DNA of 64,000 nt from BOKV01 sp041739465. Its GTDB lineage: Bacteria; Pseudomonadota; Alphaproteobacteria; Rhizobiales; Rhizobiaceae. The notes beneath the pieces are model-generated. The model saw only the letters and a list, made by a program, of their open reading frames with translations, had not been told where the DNA came from and searched no databases. The stretch spans positions 34,585-98,584 of the forward strand of contig JBGSNX010000069.1 in NCBI GenBank assembly GCA_041739465.1. Reading direction: 5' to 3'. Below are positions 1 through 9,900 of the stretch, in pieces. Each line of letters begins with the position of its first letter. Position 1 is the first letter of the stretch. A program made the position numbers and the translations under genes.

Positions 1-298
1 CCTCCCCGCTGAACCCTCCACCTGGTTGTGCATTCAATCCGCGATGCTGGAAAACCCAGGAGATTTGCCGCAGCACTGTCCCGGCGCTTGAAGGATCCGG
101 CAGGAAGGCGGCATGCCATTTTCCTTTGGCTGATGATTTCGAAGCCAGCCGCGTCTGACTTCGTGCGCCGGGCAGAACTGGACCTATATCAATCCGCTTT
201 CTGGCCCTAAGACAGTGGGTGGCGATCCGTGAAACTGATTTCATGACAGGTTGGCAAGCAATGTTGCTGGCAGCCTGAACCGGTTCGGAGCCAAAGCC
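1..298. other. Intergenic leader upstream of tpa
   Basis: No convincing gene is visible in these bases. An open frame at 28-210 has no recognisable family and ends in the direct repeats described separately. The right half (178-210) carries two TauR-like repeats, so this stretch is best read as the promoter region of tpa. Whatever lies to the left is outside the window. Confidence 0.5.
178..210 (+). promoter_or_regulatory. Candidate TauR operator upstream of tpa
   Basis: Two direct repeats, CTGGACCTAT (178-187) and CTGGCCCTAA (201-210), start 23 bp apart. They match the CTGGACYTAA direct repeats reported for the taurine regulator TauR in Rhodobacter. The pair ends about 90 bp before the chosen tpa start. 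The same pair with the same 23-bp spacing is found in front of xsc. The repeats are seen directly; TauR binding is inferred. Confidence 0.65.
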
Positions 299-1678
299 AT
301 GGAAAACAGCGACAATTTCAACGACATCAGTGAGGTCATCGAGGCCGATCGCAGCCATTTGTGGCATCACCTGATCCAACACAAGCAGTTCGAGTCGATT
401 GATCCGCGCATCATTGTCGAGGGCAAGGGCCTTCGAGTGTGGGATGCCAAGGGCAAGGAACACATTGACGCGGTTTCCGGTGGCGTGTGGACCGTGAATG
501 TCGGCTATGGCCGGGTTTCCATTGCCGATGCCGTGCGGGACCAGTTGATCAAGATGTGCTACTTCGCCGGATCGGCAGGCTCCATTCCAGGCTCCCTGTT
601 TGCCAAGAAACTGATTGGCAAGATGCCGGGCATGAGCCGGGTCTACTACGCAAATTCCGGTTCAGAAGCGAACGAGAAGGTGTTCAAGATGGTGCGGCAG
701 ATCTCGCACCGGCACCATGGCGGGCGCAAATCCAAGATTCTCTACCGCGAGCGTGATTACCACGGCACCACGATTACCGCGCTTTCGGCCTGTGGCCAGC
801 CGCAGCGCGCGGCACAATACGGCCCTTACACACCGGGTTTCGTCGAGGTTCCCCATTGCCTTGAATACCGCAAGCAATGGGATGTCGAAAATTATGGCGA
901 GCGGGCAGCCGATGCCATCGAGGAGGTCATCCTTCGCGAGGGAGCCGACACCATTGGCGCAATCTGCCTCGAGCCGGTGACAGCAGGCGGCGGCGTCATT
1001 GTTCCGCCAGCCGGCTATTGGGAGCGGGTGCAGGAAATCTGCAAAAGGCACAACATCCTTATTCACATTGACGAGGTTGTTTGCGGTGTCGGCCGGACCG
1101 GTGAATGGTTTGGCTACCAGCATTTCGGGGTAAAGCCCGATTTCGTCACCATGGCCAAGGGGGTGGCATCGGGCTATGCAGCCATCGCCTGCACGGTCAC
1201 CACTGAAGAAGTCTTCAACATGTTCAAGGACGATCCGAACGATCCGATGAGCTATTTCCGTGACATCTCGACCTTTGGCGGTTGCACGGCAGGACCGGCG
1301 GCGGCGCTTGAAAACATGCGCATCATCGAAGACGAAGGCTTGCTTGAAAACACTACGAAAATGGGCGCACGGCTGATGAACAATCTGCATGCGCTTGCCG
1401 AAAGGCACGAGGTCATCGGCGAAGTGCGGGGCAAGGGCCTGTTCTGCGGGGCTGAACTGGTAGCCGACCGCAAGACCAGGGAAGCTGCAGATGAAAAGCA
1501 GGTCGCTGCCGTTGTGGCTGACTGCATGGCGCAGGGCATCATCATCGGCATGACAAATCGCAGCATTCCAGGTCTTAACAACACGTTGTGTCTTTCACCT
1601 GCGCTGATTGCCACACCGGACGACATCGACGCCATCACCGGCGCCATCGACAAGGCACTGACGAAAGTCTTTGGCTGA
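299..1678 (+). CDS. tpa: Taurine--pyruvate aminotransferase
   Basis: A class III (omega) PLP-dependent aminotransferase of 459 residues. It transfers the amino group of taurine to pyruvate, giving sulfoacetaldehyde and alanine in the cytoplasm. Typical features are the NSGSEANE phosphate-binding turn, the IDEVVCGVGRTG segment with the PLP-contacting Asp, and the PLP lysine in FVTMAKGVASGY. The specific assignment rests on neighbours tauR and xsc, which encode the regulator and the next enzyme of the pathway. The frame is open from a TTG at 251, but the ATG at 299 is preferred because GGAG at 287-290 sits 8 bp upstream. A strong hairpin terminator follows. Class III enzymes are hard to tell apart by sequence alone, so another omega-amino acid substrate is possible without the context. 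Confidence 0.88.
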   Translation: MENSDNFNDISEVIEADRSHLWHHLIQHKQFESIDPRIIVEGKGLRVWDAKGKEHIDAVSGGVWTVNVGYGRVSIADAVRDQLIKMCYFAGSAGSIPGSLFAKKLIGKMPGMSRVYYANSGSEANEKVFKMVRQISHRHHGGRKSKILYRERDYHGTTITALSACGQPQRAAQYGPYTPGFVEVPHCLEYRKQWDVENYGERAADAIEEVILREGADTIGAICLEPVTAGGGVIVPPAGYWERVQEICKRHNILIHIDEVVCGVGRTGEWFGYQHFGVKPDFVTMAKGVASGYAAIACTVTTEEVFNMFKDDPNDPMSYFRDISTFGGCTAGPAAALENMRIIEDEGLLENTTKMGARLMNNLHALAERHEVIGEVRGKGLFCGAELVADRKTREAADEKQVAAVVADCMAQGIIIGMTNRSIPGLNNTLCLSPALIATPDDIDAITGAIDKALTKVFG

Positions 1679-1703
1679 AATCCTTGAAAAATTGCGATGC
1701 AAA

Positions 1704-1746
1704 AAGGCCGACCTGGTGGTGTCCACCAAGTCGGCCTTAATTTTTG
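1704..1746 (+). terminator. Intrinsic terminator after tpa
   Basis: A hairpin with a 16-bp stem containing one mismatch (1704-1719 with 1723-1738) and a 3-nt loop is followed by AATTTTT. It lies 25 bp after the tpa stop codon and separates tpa from tauR, so the two are likely transcribed independently although they share a strand. Confidence 0.85.
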
Positions 1747-1769
1747 CGGCGGGTGGTGCGCGAATGGCA

Positions 1770-1801
1770 TTATGTCCAGAATTCAGCGCCGATAAAACCA
1801 G
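1770..1801 (-). promoter_or_regulatory. Possible TauR half-sites at the tauR start
   Basis: On the minus strand CTGGACATAA (1779 down to 1770) differs from the TauR consensus at one position. A poorer copy, CTGGTTTTAT, lies at 1801-1792, 22 bp away. The sites abut the tauR ATG at 1802, which would fit autoregulation. The second repeat is weak and the spacing is one base off that of the other two operators, so this is tentative. Confidence 0.35.
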
Positions 1802-3283
1802 ATGCAGATTGCCGTCGAAAGCCTGTACCTGCCAACCCGGCGCACTGGTTCGTTGCAACAGCAAATACGCCAGCTGGTGATCGAGGCCATCCTGACGGGC
1901 AGAATGCTGCCGGGCGACAAGCTGCCTTCGAGCCGGGCGTTGGCAAGGCATCTGGGTATCAGTCGCATTACGGTTACGCTGGCCTATGGCGAACTGGTTT
2001 CATCCGACTATCTGACATCACGCGGTCGGTCCGGCTATTTTGTCTCGCACAGCGCGCCTGCCTCCCTGCAGTTTGCAGGAGCTGCCGCGCAAGGTCTGGA
2101 ACAGGTGGATTATGGCGCCCTGTCAGGCTTCCGGTATTCCCGGCACATGCTGCTCGATAAGCCGGAAGATTGGCGCACTTACCCCTTCGCCTTTATCTAC
2201 GGCCAGAGCGATCCTGCGCTGTTTGATCACCAGAACTGGCGGCAATGCGCGCTGCAAGCCCTGGGCAAACGCGATTTCGAAGCGTTGACTGCAGACTACC
2301 ACGAACGCGACGACCCGCTGCTGATCGAATACATCCAGCGCAACATCCTGCCGAGGCGTGGTATCCAGGCAAATGCCGACGAGGTGCTCATGACCATGGG
2401 TGCGCAAAACGGGCTGTGGCTGGCAGCGCAGGTTCTGCTTGGCCAAGGTCGCAAAGCGGCGATGGAAAACCCAGGCTATCCCGATCTTCGGGCCATTGTG
2501 CGCAATACCGGTTGCGCGATGGTTTGCGTGGATGTCGATGCTGACGGTTTGCCGCCGCAGGACTTGCCACCCGGCTGCGAGGTGGTTTTCACCACCGCCA
2601 GCCACCATTGCCCGACAAACGCCACGATGCCGCTGGAGCGGCGGCTTGAACTGCTGGAAGCAGCCCAGCGCAATGATTTCGTCGTTGTCGAAGACGATTA
2701 CGAATTCGAGATGTCTTTCCTGAAGCCGGTTTCACCATCGCTCAAATCGCTCGACACCAATGGACGTGTGATTCATGCCGGTTCGTTCTCAAAATCCATC
2801 TTTCCCGGCTTGCGGCTAGGCTATCTGGTCGGCCCCAAGTCCTTCATCCGCGAAGCACGCGCACTGCGCGCTACGGTGTTGCGGCATCCTCCTGGACATA
2901 TCCAGCGCACCGCCGCTTATTTTCTTTCGCTTGGCCATTATGAGGCACTGATCAACAAGATGAAGCAGGCCTACAAGCGTCGCCGTCAGGCAATGCAGGA
3001 TGCCATCACTGAGCACGGCCTTGAAGTGGCAGGACAGGGCGGCTTTGGTGGCTCAAGCTTCTGGATGCGCGCGCCTGCCAATGTCGACACTGGTGAGCTG
3101 GCATTGCGCCTGCGCCAGCAAGGTGTTCTGATTGAGCCGGGGGAAGCGTTCTTCGACCCCGTTGCCGCAAAACGCAACTTCTATCGCCTCGCCTATTCCT
3201 CCATACCGCAAGTCCGCATTGCCGAAGGCATTGGCCGCGTAGCCGCAGCAATCGCCCAGACTGGACCTAACGGCACACAGTAG
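1802..3283 (+). CDS. tauR: MocR-family (GntR/aminotransferase) transcriptional regulator TauR
   Basis: A 493-residue MocR-type regulator. Residues about 10-80 form a GntR winged helix (SSRALARHLGISRITVTLAY). The rest is a fold-type I aminotransferase-like effector domain with EDDYEFE and the PLP-lysine segment SFSKSIFPGLRLGY. In Rhodobacter, TauR activates the taurine genes in response to taurine. Its position between tpa and xsc and the TauR-like repeats before both genes support the same role here. The start at ATG 1802 has no strong Shine-Dalgarno. The 3' end of the gene contains one repeat of the xsc operator. Confidence 0.87.
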   Translation: MQIAVESLYLPTRRTGSLQQQIRQLVIEAILTGRMLPGDKLPSSRALARHLGISRITVTLAYGELVSSDYLTSRGRSGYFVSHSAPASLQFAGAAAQGLEQVDYGALSGFRYSRHMLLDKPEDWRTYPFAFIYGQSDPALFDHQNWRQCALQALGKRDFEALTADYHERDDPLLIEYIQRNILPRRGIQANADEVLMTMGAQNGLWLAAQVLLGQGRKAAMENPGYPDLRAIVRNTGCAMVCVDVDADGLPPQDLPPGCEVVFTTASHHCPTNATMPLERRLELLEAAQRNDFVVVEDDYEFEMSFLKPVSPSLKSLDTNGRVIHAGSFSKSIFPGLRLGYLVGPKSFIREARALRATVLRHPPGHIQRTAAYFLSLGHYEALINKMKQAYKRRRQAMQDAITEHGLEVAGQGGFGGSSFWMRAPANVDTGELALRLRQQGVLIEPGEAFFDPVAAKRNFYRLAYSSIPQVRIAEGIGRVAAAIAQTGPNGTQ

Positions 3284-3293
3284 CTGGCCCTAA
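3261..3293 (+). promoter_or_regulatory. Candidate TauR operator upstream of xsc
   Basis: Direct repeats CTGGACCTAA (3261-3270) and CTGGCCCTAA (3284-3293) start 23 bp apart, exactly as in the pair upstream of tpa. The first repeat lies in the last codons of tauR and the second just after its stop, about 74 bp before the xsc ATG. Identical sequence and spacing at two sites in one pathway make chance unlikely; binding by TauR is inferred. Confidence 0.7.
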
Positions 3294-3366
3294 GCGGCCC
3301 CGGCGCGCAGGCGGTATCGTGCGGCAACCCGGATTTTGCGCCACAGCATCCCAAGGAGCGGCACCC

Positions 3367-5139
3367 ATGAAAATGACCACCGAAGAAGCATTCGTCAAAG
3401 TGCTGCAAATGCATGGCATCGACAACGCCTTCGGCATCATCGGTTCAGCCTTCATGCCGATCTCCGATCTGTTCCCGCAGGCCGGCATCACTTTCTGGGA
3501 CTGCGCCCATGAAGGCTCGGGCGGCATGATGGCTGATGGCTTCACACGCGCAAGCGGGCGCATGAGCATGATGATTGCGCAAAATGGCCCCGGCATTACC
3601 AATTTCGTCACGCCGGTGAAAACCGCCTACTGGAACCATACGCCGCTTTTGCTGGTTACGCCGCAGGCTGCGAACAAGACCATAGGACAAGGTGGTTTTC
3701 AGGAAGTGGAACAGATGGCGCTGTTCAAGGACATGGTCGGATACCAGGAAGAAGTTCGCGATGCCTCGCGCGTGGCTGAAGTCCTCAACCGCGTCATTCT
3801 CAACGCCAAGCGGCTTTCAGCACCGGCCCAGATCAACATGCCACGCGATTTCTGGACGCAGGTCATCGACATCGAATTGCCTGCAGTCGTCGAGTTCGAG
3901 CGCCCAGCCGGCGGTGGGGACGCGATCCATGCAGCTGCGCACCTGCTGTCAAAAGCGAAGTTCCCGGTCATTCTCAACGGCGCGGGCGTGGTCATCGGCG
4001 GGGCCATAGAAGCCAGCAAAGCCCTGGCCGAACGGTTGGACGCGCCGGTGTGCGTTGGCTACCAGCACAATGACGCCTTCCCCGGTTCGCACCGCTTATT
4101 TGCCGGTCCGCTCGGCTACAATGGCTCGAAAGCGGCGATGGAACTCATCAACCAGGCCGATGTGGTGCTGGCGCTGGGTACACGGCTCAATCCGTTTTCG
4201 ACATTGCCGGGCTACGGGCTCGACTATTGGCCGAAGGACGCCAAGGTCATTCAGGTCGATATCAACCCTGCGCGCATAGGCCTGACCAAGAAAGTTGCGG
4301 TGGGCATATCGGGCGATGCGAAAATGGTGGCGAAAGCCATTCTTGCCAGTCTGGACGGCACGGCAGGTGATGCAGGCCGCGCCGAGCGCAAGGCCCTTAT
4401 ATCCACCACCAAGAGCCGGTGGGCGCAGCAGCTTTCCTCGATGGATCACGAGGATGATGATGTGGGAACAAGCTGGAACCAACGGGCGCGCTCCGCCAAA
4501 CCAGATTGGATGAGCCCGCGCATGGCGTGGCGCGCCATTCAGGCGGCCCTGCCGAAGGAGGCGATCATTTCGTCCGACATCGGCAACAACTGCGCGATCG
4601 GCAACGCCTATCCAAGCTTTGAGGAAGGCCGCAAATATCTGGCGCCGGGCCTGTTCGGCCCGTGCGGCTACGGCCTGCCATCAATCGTCGGTGCAAAAAT
4701 CGGATGCCCTGACACCCCGGTGGTTGGCTTCGCCGGCGATGGTGCATTCGGCATTGCTGTCACCGAACTCACCGCCATCGGCCGCAAGGAATGGCCGGCC
4801 GTCACCATGGTTGTTTTCCGCAACTTCCAGTGGGGCGCGGAAAAGCGCAACTCAACGCTTTGGTATGATGACAATTTCATCGGAACAGAGCTTGATCCGG
4901 AAGTCAGCTATGCCGGGATTGCCAAAGCCTGCGGCCTTCAAGGCGTTGTTGCCCGCACGATGGATGAACTGCGCGACGCGCTCGCAAAGGCGGTCGATGA
5001 CCAGATGAAACATGGCAAGACCACGCTCATTGAGGCGATGATCAACCAGGAACTGGGCGAGCCTTTCCGCCGCGACGCAATGAAGAAGCCGGTTGCTGTG
5101 GCGGGCATCTCGAAAGAAGACATGCGCAGCCAGGCATGA
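3367..5139 (+). CDS. xsc: Sulfoacetaldehyde acetyltransferase
   Basis: A thiamine-diphosphate enzyme of 590 residues, the usual Xsc length. It converts sulfoacetaldehyde and phosphate to acetyl phosphate and sulfite, the desulfonation step of taurine breakdown. Visible features are the N-terminal catalytic Glu region (CAHEGSGGMMADG) and the C-terminal ThDP/Mg motif starting GDGAFGIAV and ending at the Asn of VVFRN. An ATG at 3367 with AAGGAG just upstream is the start; the frame is open further upstream to 3319. The stop overlaps the next gene by ATGA, so the sulfite exporter is translationally coupled. No phosphate acetyltransferase (pta), which would use the acetyl phosphate, lies in this window. 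Confidence 0.92.
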   Translation: MKMTTEEAFVKVLQMHGIDNAFGIIGSAFMPISDLFPQAGITFWDCAHEGSGGMMADGFTRASGRMSMMIAQNGPGITNFVTPVKTAYWNHTPLLLVTPQAANKTIGQGGFQEVEQMALFKDMVGYQEEVRDASRVAEVLNRVILNAKRLSAPAQINMPRDFWTQVIDIELPAVVEFERPAGGGDAIHAAAHLLSKAKFPVILNGAGVVIGGAIEASKALAERLDAPVCVGYQHNDAFPGSHRLFAGPLGYNGSKAAMELINQADVVLALGTRLNPFSTLPGYGLDYWPKDAKVIQVDINPARIGLTKKVAVGISGDAKMVAKAILASLDGTAGDAGRAERKALISTTKSRWAQQLSSMDHEDDDVGTSWNQRARSAKPDWMSPRMAWRAIQAALPKEAIISSDIGNNCAIGNAYPSFEEGRKYLAPGLFGPCGYGLPSIVGAKIGCPDTPVVGFAGDGAFGIAVTELTAIGRKEWPAVTMVVFRNFQWGAEKRNSTLWYDDNFIGTELDPEVSYAGIAKACGLQGVVARTMDELRDALAKAVDDQMKHGKTTLIEAMINQELGEPFRRDAMKKPVAVAGISKEDMRSQA

Positions 5140-5915
5140 TTGGAACCCTGGCGGAATTGTCGAACATCCTGCCTTTCGGCCTGACACTGGTTGGCGCCTC
5201 ATGGATGGCAGCGGCCATTTTGGTTGCCGCATTCGTGCGAGGCTATTCCGGCTTTGGATACTCGGCAATTGTCATTGCGGCCTCCAGTCTCGTTACCAAC
5301 CCGCTGAATTTTGTGGCTGTGGTCGTGCTGCTGGAAGCATCAATGTCACTGCAGGCATGGAAGGGTGCGGGACCGGCAATTGACTGGAAGCGGGTTGGCT
5401 GGTTGCTGGCCGGGGCGGCAATCGGGTTGCCGCTTGGTCTGTGGGCGCTGACGGCCATTTCGGAAGACGCAGCGCGCGCTGCAATCAGCGCCTATGTGCT
5501 TTTCATGTGCTTTGTCCTGCTAGCCGGTTGGCGCTTTGCAACCCAGATGCGGGGAGCACTTGCAAACAGCGTGGCAGGCCTGATCTCCGGCCTTGCCAAT
5601 GCGCCCGGAATGGGTGGCCTTCCGGTGGCGGCATTCTTCGCAGCGCAGCCAATGTCGCCTGCGGTTTTTCGCGCAACGCTGATTGCCTATTTCCCGCTGC
5701 TCGATGTCTATTCGGCGCCGTTGTATTTCTGGTCGGGGCTGGTCAGTTGGGACACGCTGTGGGCGTCCCTTTGGGCCTTGCCATTGACAGCGCTCGGCAA
5801 CTGGCTTGGCGGTCGGCACTTTTTCGGCACCGACCCGCAGGACTTTCGAAAATTCGCAATCCTGCTGCTGGCAGGATTGGCAGCACTCGGGCTGGGCAAG
5901 TCGCTGTTGTTCTGA
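5136..5915 (+). CDS. tauE: TauE/SafE-family sulfite exporter
   Basis: A 259-residue integral membrane protein with about seven or eight hydrophobic segments and the TauE/SafE (DUF81) pattern: an N-terminal GYSGFGYSAIVIAA segment and an internal LISGLANAPGMGGLPVA segment that echoes it. It overlaps xsc by four bases. In taurine clusters such proteins are thought to export the sulfite released by Xsc; that function is inferred from position. There is no obvious terminator before the convergent aldo/keto reductase gene. Confidence 0.8.
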   Translation: MIGTLAELSNILPFGLTLVGASWMAAAILVAAFVRGYSGFGYSAIVIAASSLVTNPLNFVAVVVLLEASMSLQAWKGAGPAIDWKRVGWLLAGAAIGLPLGLWALTAISEDAARAAISAYVLFMCFVLLAGWRFATQMRGALANSVAGLISGLANAPGMGGLPVAAFFAAQPMSPAVFRATLIAYFPLLDVYSAPLYFWSGLVSWDTLWASLWALPLTALGNWLGGRHFFGTDPQDFRKFAILLLAGLAALGLGKSLLF

Positions 5916-5938
5916 ACCGCCTACAACACTGCCGGACC

Positions 5939-6961
5939 TTACAGTTCGGCAGATGCAGCCCACAAATTGATGCCGGTATCAACCGCATGGCGGTCAATCC
6001 GCTCCAACTCCCCTGCATCAAAGGCAAGATTGCCCAATGCACCGACGCAATCTTCAACCTGCTGCGGGCTGCTTGCGCCAATCAGCGCGGAAGTCACGCG
6101 TTCGTCGCGCAGCACCCAGGCGATAGCCATTTGCGCCAATGTCTGACCACGACTTTGGGCGATATCGGCTAGCTCGCGAATGGCCGCCAGACTCTTTTCA
6201 TTGATGAAGGATGGAAACAGCGATTTGCCCTGCGATGCCCGGCTGCCCTGGGGAATTTCCTTCAGATATTTCGAGGTCAGCATGCCCTGCGCCAGGGGCG
6301 AAAACACGATGGTGCCGATGCCCAGTTCACCATTGGTGTCGAGTAGGCCATCGGATTCCACCCAGCGGTTGAGGAGGGAATAGCTTGGCTGGTGAATGAG
6401 GCAGGGGGTGCCCAGCGATTTGAGGATTGCCGCGGCTTCACGGGTGCGTTTGGAATTGTAGGAGGAAATGCCCGCATAGAGCGCCCGGCCCGAGCGTACG
6501 ATCTGGTCAAGCGCCATCATGGTTTCTTCCAGCGGCGTTTTGGGATCAAAGCGGTGGGAATAGAAAATGTCGACATAGTCGAGGCCCATCCGCTTGAGGC
6601 TCTGGTCGCATGAGGCAACCAGGTATTTGCGGCTGCCCCACTCCCCATAGGGTCCGGGCCACATGTCATAGCCTGCCTTGGACGAGATGATGAGTTCATC
6701 GCGATGCGCCAGAAGATCGGTGCGCATGATTTCGCCGAGCGCGGTTTCTGCTGAACCGGGCGGCGGACCGTAATTGTTGGCTAAATCAAAGTGGGTGATG
6801 CCAAGGTCAAAGGATTTGCGAACGATTGCCCGCTTGGTCTGGTGCGGAGTGTCTTCGCCGAAATTGTGCCAAAGCCCAAGCGAGACCATCGGCAATTGCA
6901 GGCCGGAGCGACCGCAGCGGCGATAAGACATGGTTTTGTAACGATCTGGCGAAAAAGACAT
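5939..6961 (-). CDS. Aldo/keto reductase (YghZ-like)
   Basis: A 340-residue NADPH-dependent aldo/keto reductase with the catalytic tetrad in place: Asp and Tyr in FDLANNYG, Lys in IISSKAG, His in FYSHRFD. The extended N-terminal strand and the SSKAGYDMWPGPYGEWGSRKYL loop resemble the YghZ / L-glyceraldehyde-3-phosphate reductase subgroup of potassium-channel-beta-like reductases. The ATG at 6961 is chosen because GGAG lies 6 bp upstream; an in-frame TTG at 6985 is less likely. It starts 28 bp after the RND pump gene on the same strand and may be co-transcribed, though a functional link to efflux is not evident. The physiological substrate cannot be read from sequence. Confidence 0.83.
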   Translation of the reverse strand: MSFSPDRYKTMSYRRCGRSGLQLPMVSLGLWHNFGEDTPHQTKRAIVRKSFDLGITHFDLANNYGPPPGSAETALGEIMRTDLLAHRDELIISSKAGYDMWPGPYGEWGSRKYLVASCDQSLKRMGLDYVDIFYSHRFDPKTPLEETMMALDQIVRSGRALYAGISSYNSKRTREAAAILKSLGTPCLIHQPSYSLLNRWVESDGLLDTNGELGIGTIVFSPLAQGMLTSKYLKEIPQGSRASQGKSLFPSFINEKSLAAIRELADIAQSRGQTLAQMAIAWVLRDERVTSALIGASSPQQVEDCVGALGNLAFDAGELERIDRHAVDTGINLWAASAEL

Positions 6962-6989
6962 CGGGTACTCCGGCAATGGTTTCAATCAA

Positions 6990-9900
6990 TCAGGATGCAG
7001 ATTCAAAGGCTGGTGCTTCATTCAGCTCACGCGAAAGACGTTCAGCCTCGTGCAATTGCGGCTTTGAGAAACGGGCAAGCAGCAGATACGCCACCGGTGT
7101 CAGGAACAGTGTTGCGATGGTTGCAAGGCCCAAGCCACCAACAATCACCCATCCCAAGGATACGCGCGCCTCTGCACCTGCGCCATGGGCAAAAATGAGG
7201 GGCACGCCGCCAAGGATGGTGGAGATCATTGTCATCATGACCGGGCGCAAGCGCCGCAGCGATGCTTGCTCGATGGCATCAAGCACCGTGTAACCACGGT
7301 CGCGCAACTGGTTTGCGAATTCGACAATCAAGATGCCGTTCTTGGCCATGATGCCCACCAGAAGCACCAGACCGATCTGGCTGTAGACATTGAGGCTAGT
7401 GCCCGACAACCACAGTGCAACGATTGCGCAGCCGATTCCCACCGGTACCGTGAACATGATGATGAGTGCACTGACAAAGCTCTCGAACTGGGCGGCAAGC
7501 ACCAGCAGGACGATAATGATGGCAAAGCCCGTTACCGTGCCAAAGCCGGATGAGGTTTCGGCAAGGGTCGCAGCTTCTGCAAGCGGTACAAGGCGGCTGC
7601 CGGGTGGCAACAAAGGCTCGGCAAGGCGCTCTGCTTCAGCCATGGCTGAACCCAGCGCAAAATCTGGCGTCAGGCTCGCGGTAACCGACACGGCGCGCAT
7701 CTTCTGTTCACGGGTCAATTGCGGCGCGACTGCCTTTTCCTCCAGCGAGGAAATCGCCGACATCGGCACAATGCGTCCGTCTTCCGTCTTGAGGAAAATG
7801 TTCTCCAAATCGGTCGGGTCGTTGACCGGATTGGTGGTGGAGACCAATTTCACATCGACAGCGCGGTCCTGAAGGAAGACCGTGCCAATAGCCCGGCCGT
7901 CAAGCATCGACTGGATGGCAGCAGCGAGGCCGTCAATGCCGATGCCGAGTTGCGACGCGGCATCGCGGTCAATGCGTATGGACAATTGCGGCTGGGTGGT
8001 CTGGTAGGAAAGGCGAACGCGTCCAAAGCGCGGATCGGCTTCCATCGCTTGCAGAAGCTTGTCGGCGGACGCCGCCAGTTCTTCATAGTCATCGCCAAGG
8101 ATAGCAACCTGCAACCCGGAACCTGCTCCGCGAATGCCGAGGCTGTTGGGCTGGATTGCAAAGGCATTCACACCCGGCACACTGGAAACACGCTGGTTGA
8201 TATCGCCAACGATCTGCGCCTGGGTGCGTTCCCGCTCACCCCAGGGTGCGAGGGCCATGACCATGAAGGCGCTGTTGGCTTGTCCGGAGCGGCCGGAGAT
8301 TGCAAATACATTGGTGATTTCACCGCTTTGGCGCAGGGGCTCCAGCAATGTCTCGATCTTGCGCACCTGATTGGACGTAAAATCGAGGCTCACACCTTGC
8401 GGCGCGGAAATCGACATCAGTGCGATCGCCCGGTCTTCGGGGGGCGTCAGTTCCTGGCGAAGGCTGGTGTAAAGCAGGGCGGAAAACGCCGAAAACAGCA
8501 GTGCAGCCAGCAAAACGAGCGCTGGAGCGCGCAAGGCAACACCCAGAGCCCGGCGATAGAGCGAACTGAACACCGCGCCGGCGCGGGCAATGTAGCCGTT
8601 TGTTTCCTCACCTGTTTGCGGTTTGAGCAGCCGCGAAGCCAGCATTGGACACAGCGTCAAGGCCACGAATGACGACAGCAGAACAGAAAAGGCGAGAACG
8701 AAACCGAACTCGGCAAACAAGCGGCCAGCCTTGCCGGGGAGGAACGAAATCGGAATGAACACGGCAGCCAGGGTGGCCGTTGTGGCAATGATTGCAAAAA
8801 AGACTTCACGGGTGCCGATTACCGCCGCCGCCCGTGAACCCATGCCACGCCGAGACTGGGAAACGATGTTTTCCAGAACAACAATGGCATCATCCACCAC
8901 GATGCCGGTTGCGAGCACCAATGCCAGCAAGGTGAGGATGTTCATCGAAAAGCCGGCAAGCCAAATGCCGGCAACCGAGCCGATGAGTGCCACCGGCAGC
9001 GAAATCGACGGAATGAGGGTGGCGCGCACATCGCCGAGGAACATGTAAATGATCGCAATGACAATTGCCGAAGCGAGCAGAAGCGCGGTTATCACCTCGG
9101 TGATCGAGGCGTTGACAAAGATTGCCTCGTCGCTGGTAACCGCGATGGAAACTCCTTCAGGCAATATCTTGGCTATGTCGTCAACGACGGCGCGCACGCC
9201 CTTTGAGATTTCAATGGTGTTGGAACCGGCCTGGCGCAAAATACCGATGCCAACCCCGGCCTTCCCATTTGCCCGCAACACCGCTTCGCCAAGATCAGGC
9301 CCCAGTGTGACGGTTGCGACATCGCCGATGCGTACCCGGTCATTGATGAGGGTTGCCTCAAATTCCTGCGCTGTGGTGATCGTTGCATTGGCGCGAACCA
9401 CGATGTTCTGCGAACTGGAATTGAGCGATCCGGCAGGGGCATCAAAAGCAGCAGAACCAAGCGCATTGGCAAGGTCGCCAACTGTAAGTCCACGGCTTGC
9501 AAGGCGCGCCTGATCAACATCGATCCGGAAAATCTTCTCACGGTCACCGTAAACCTGGACGTCGGCAACGCCATCCACCGCAGCCAGGCGGTCGGAAATC
9601 TGCTCCTCGACCAGCAAGGTAATGTCCTGCACTGAAAGGATGTCGGAAGTGACGGCCACGCGCATTACTGCGTCGGCATTGGCGTCCGCCTTGACGATGC
9701 GCGGGTCTTCCGCGTCTTCCGGCATGTCGCGGGCGACCCGCCCGAGCGCATCGCGCAGATCCGATGCTGCCGTGTCAAGATTGGTGTCCTCGGTGAACTC
9801 GATAGTCACCCTGCTTGAACCGAAACTTGACGTGGAGGATATCGAGCGCACCCCGGCAACCCGGGCAGATGCGCCTTCAACCGGTGCGGTCAATTCGCGG

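Noticed and set aside
28..210. 60-residue open frame at the left edge
   Set aside because: No family, and its 3' end coincides with the TauR-like repeats, so a promoter region is more likely than a gene.
7719..8672. 317-residue open frame opposite the RND pump
   Set aside because: Antisense to the conserved pump gene, without a ribosome site or motif.
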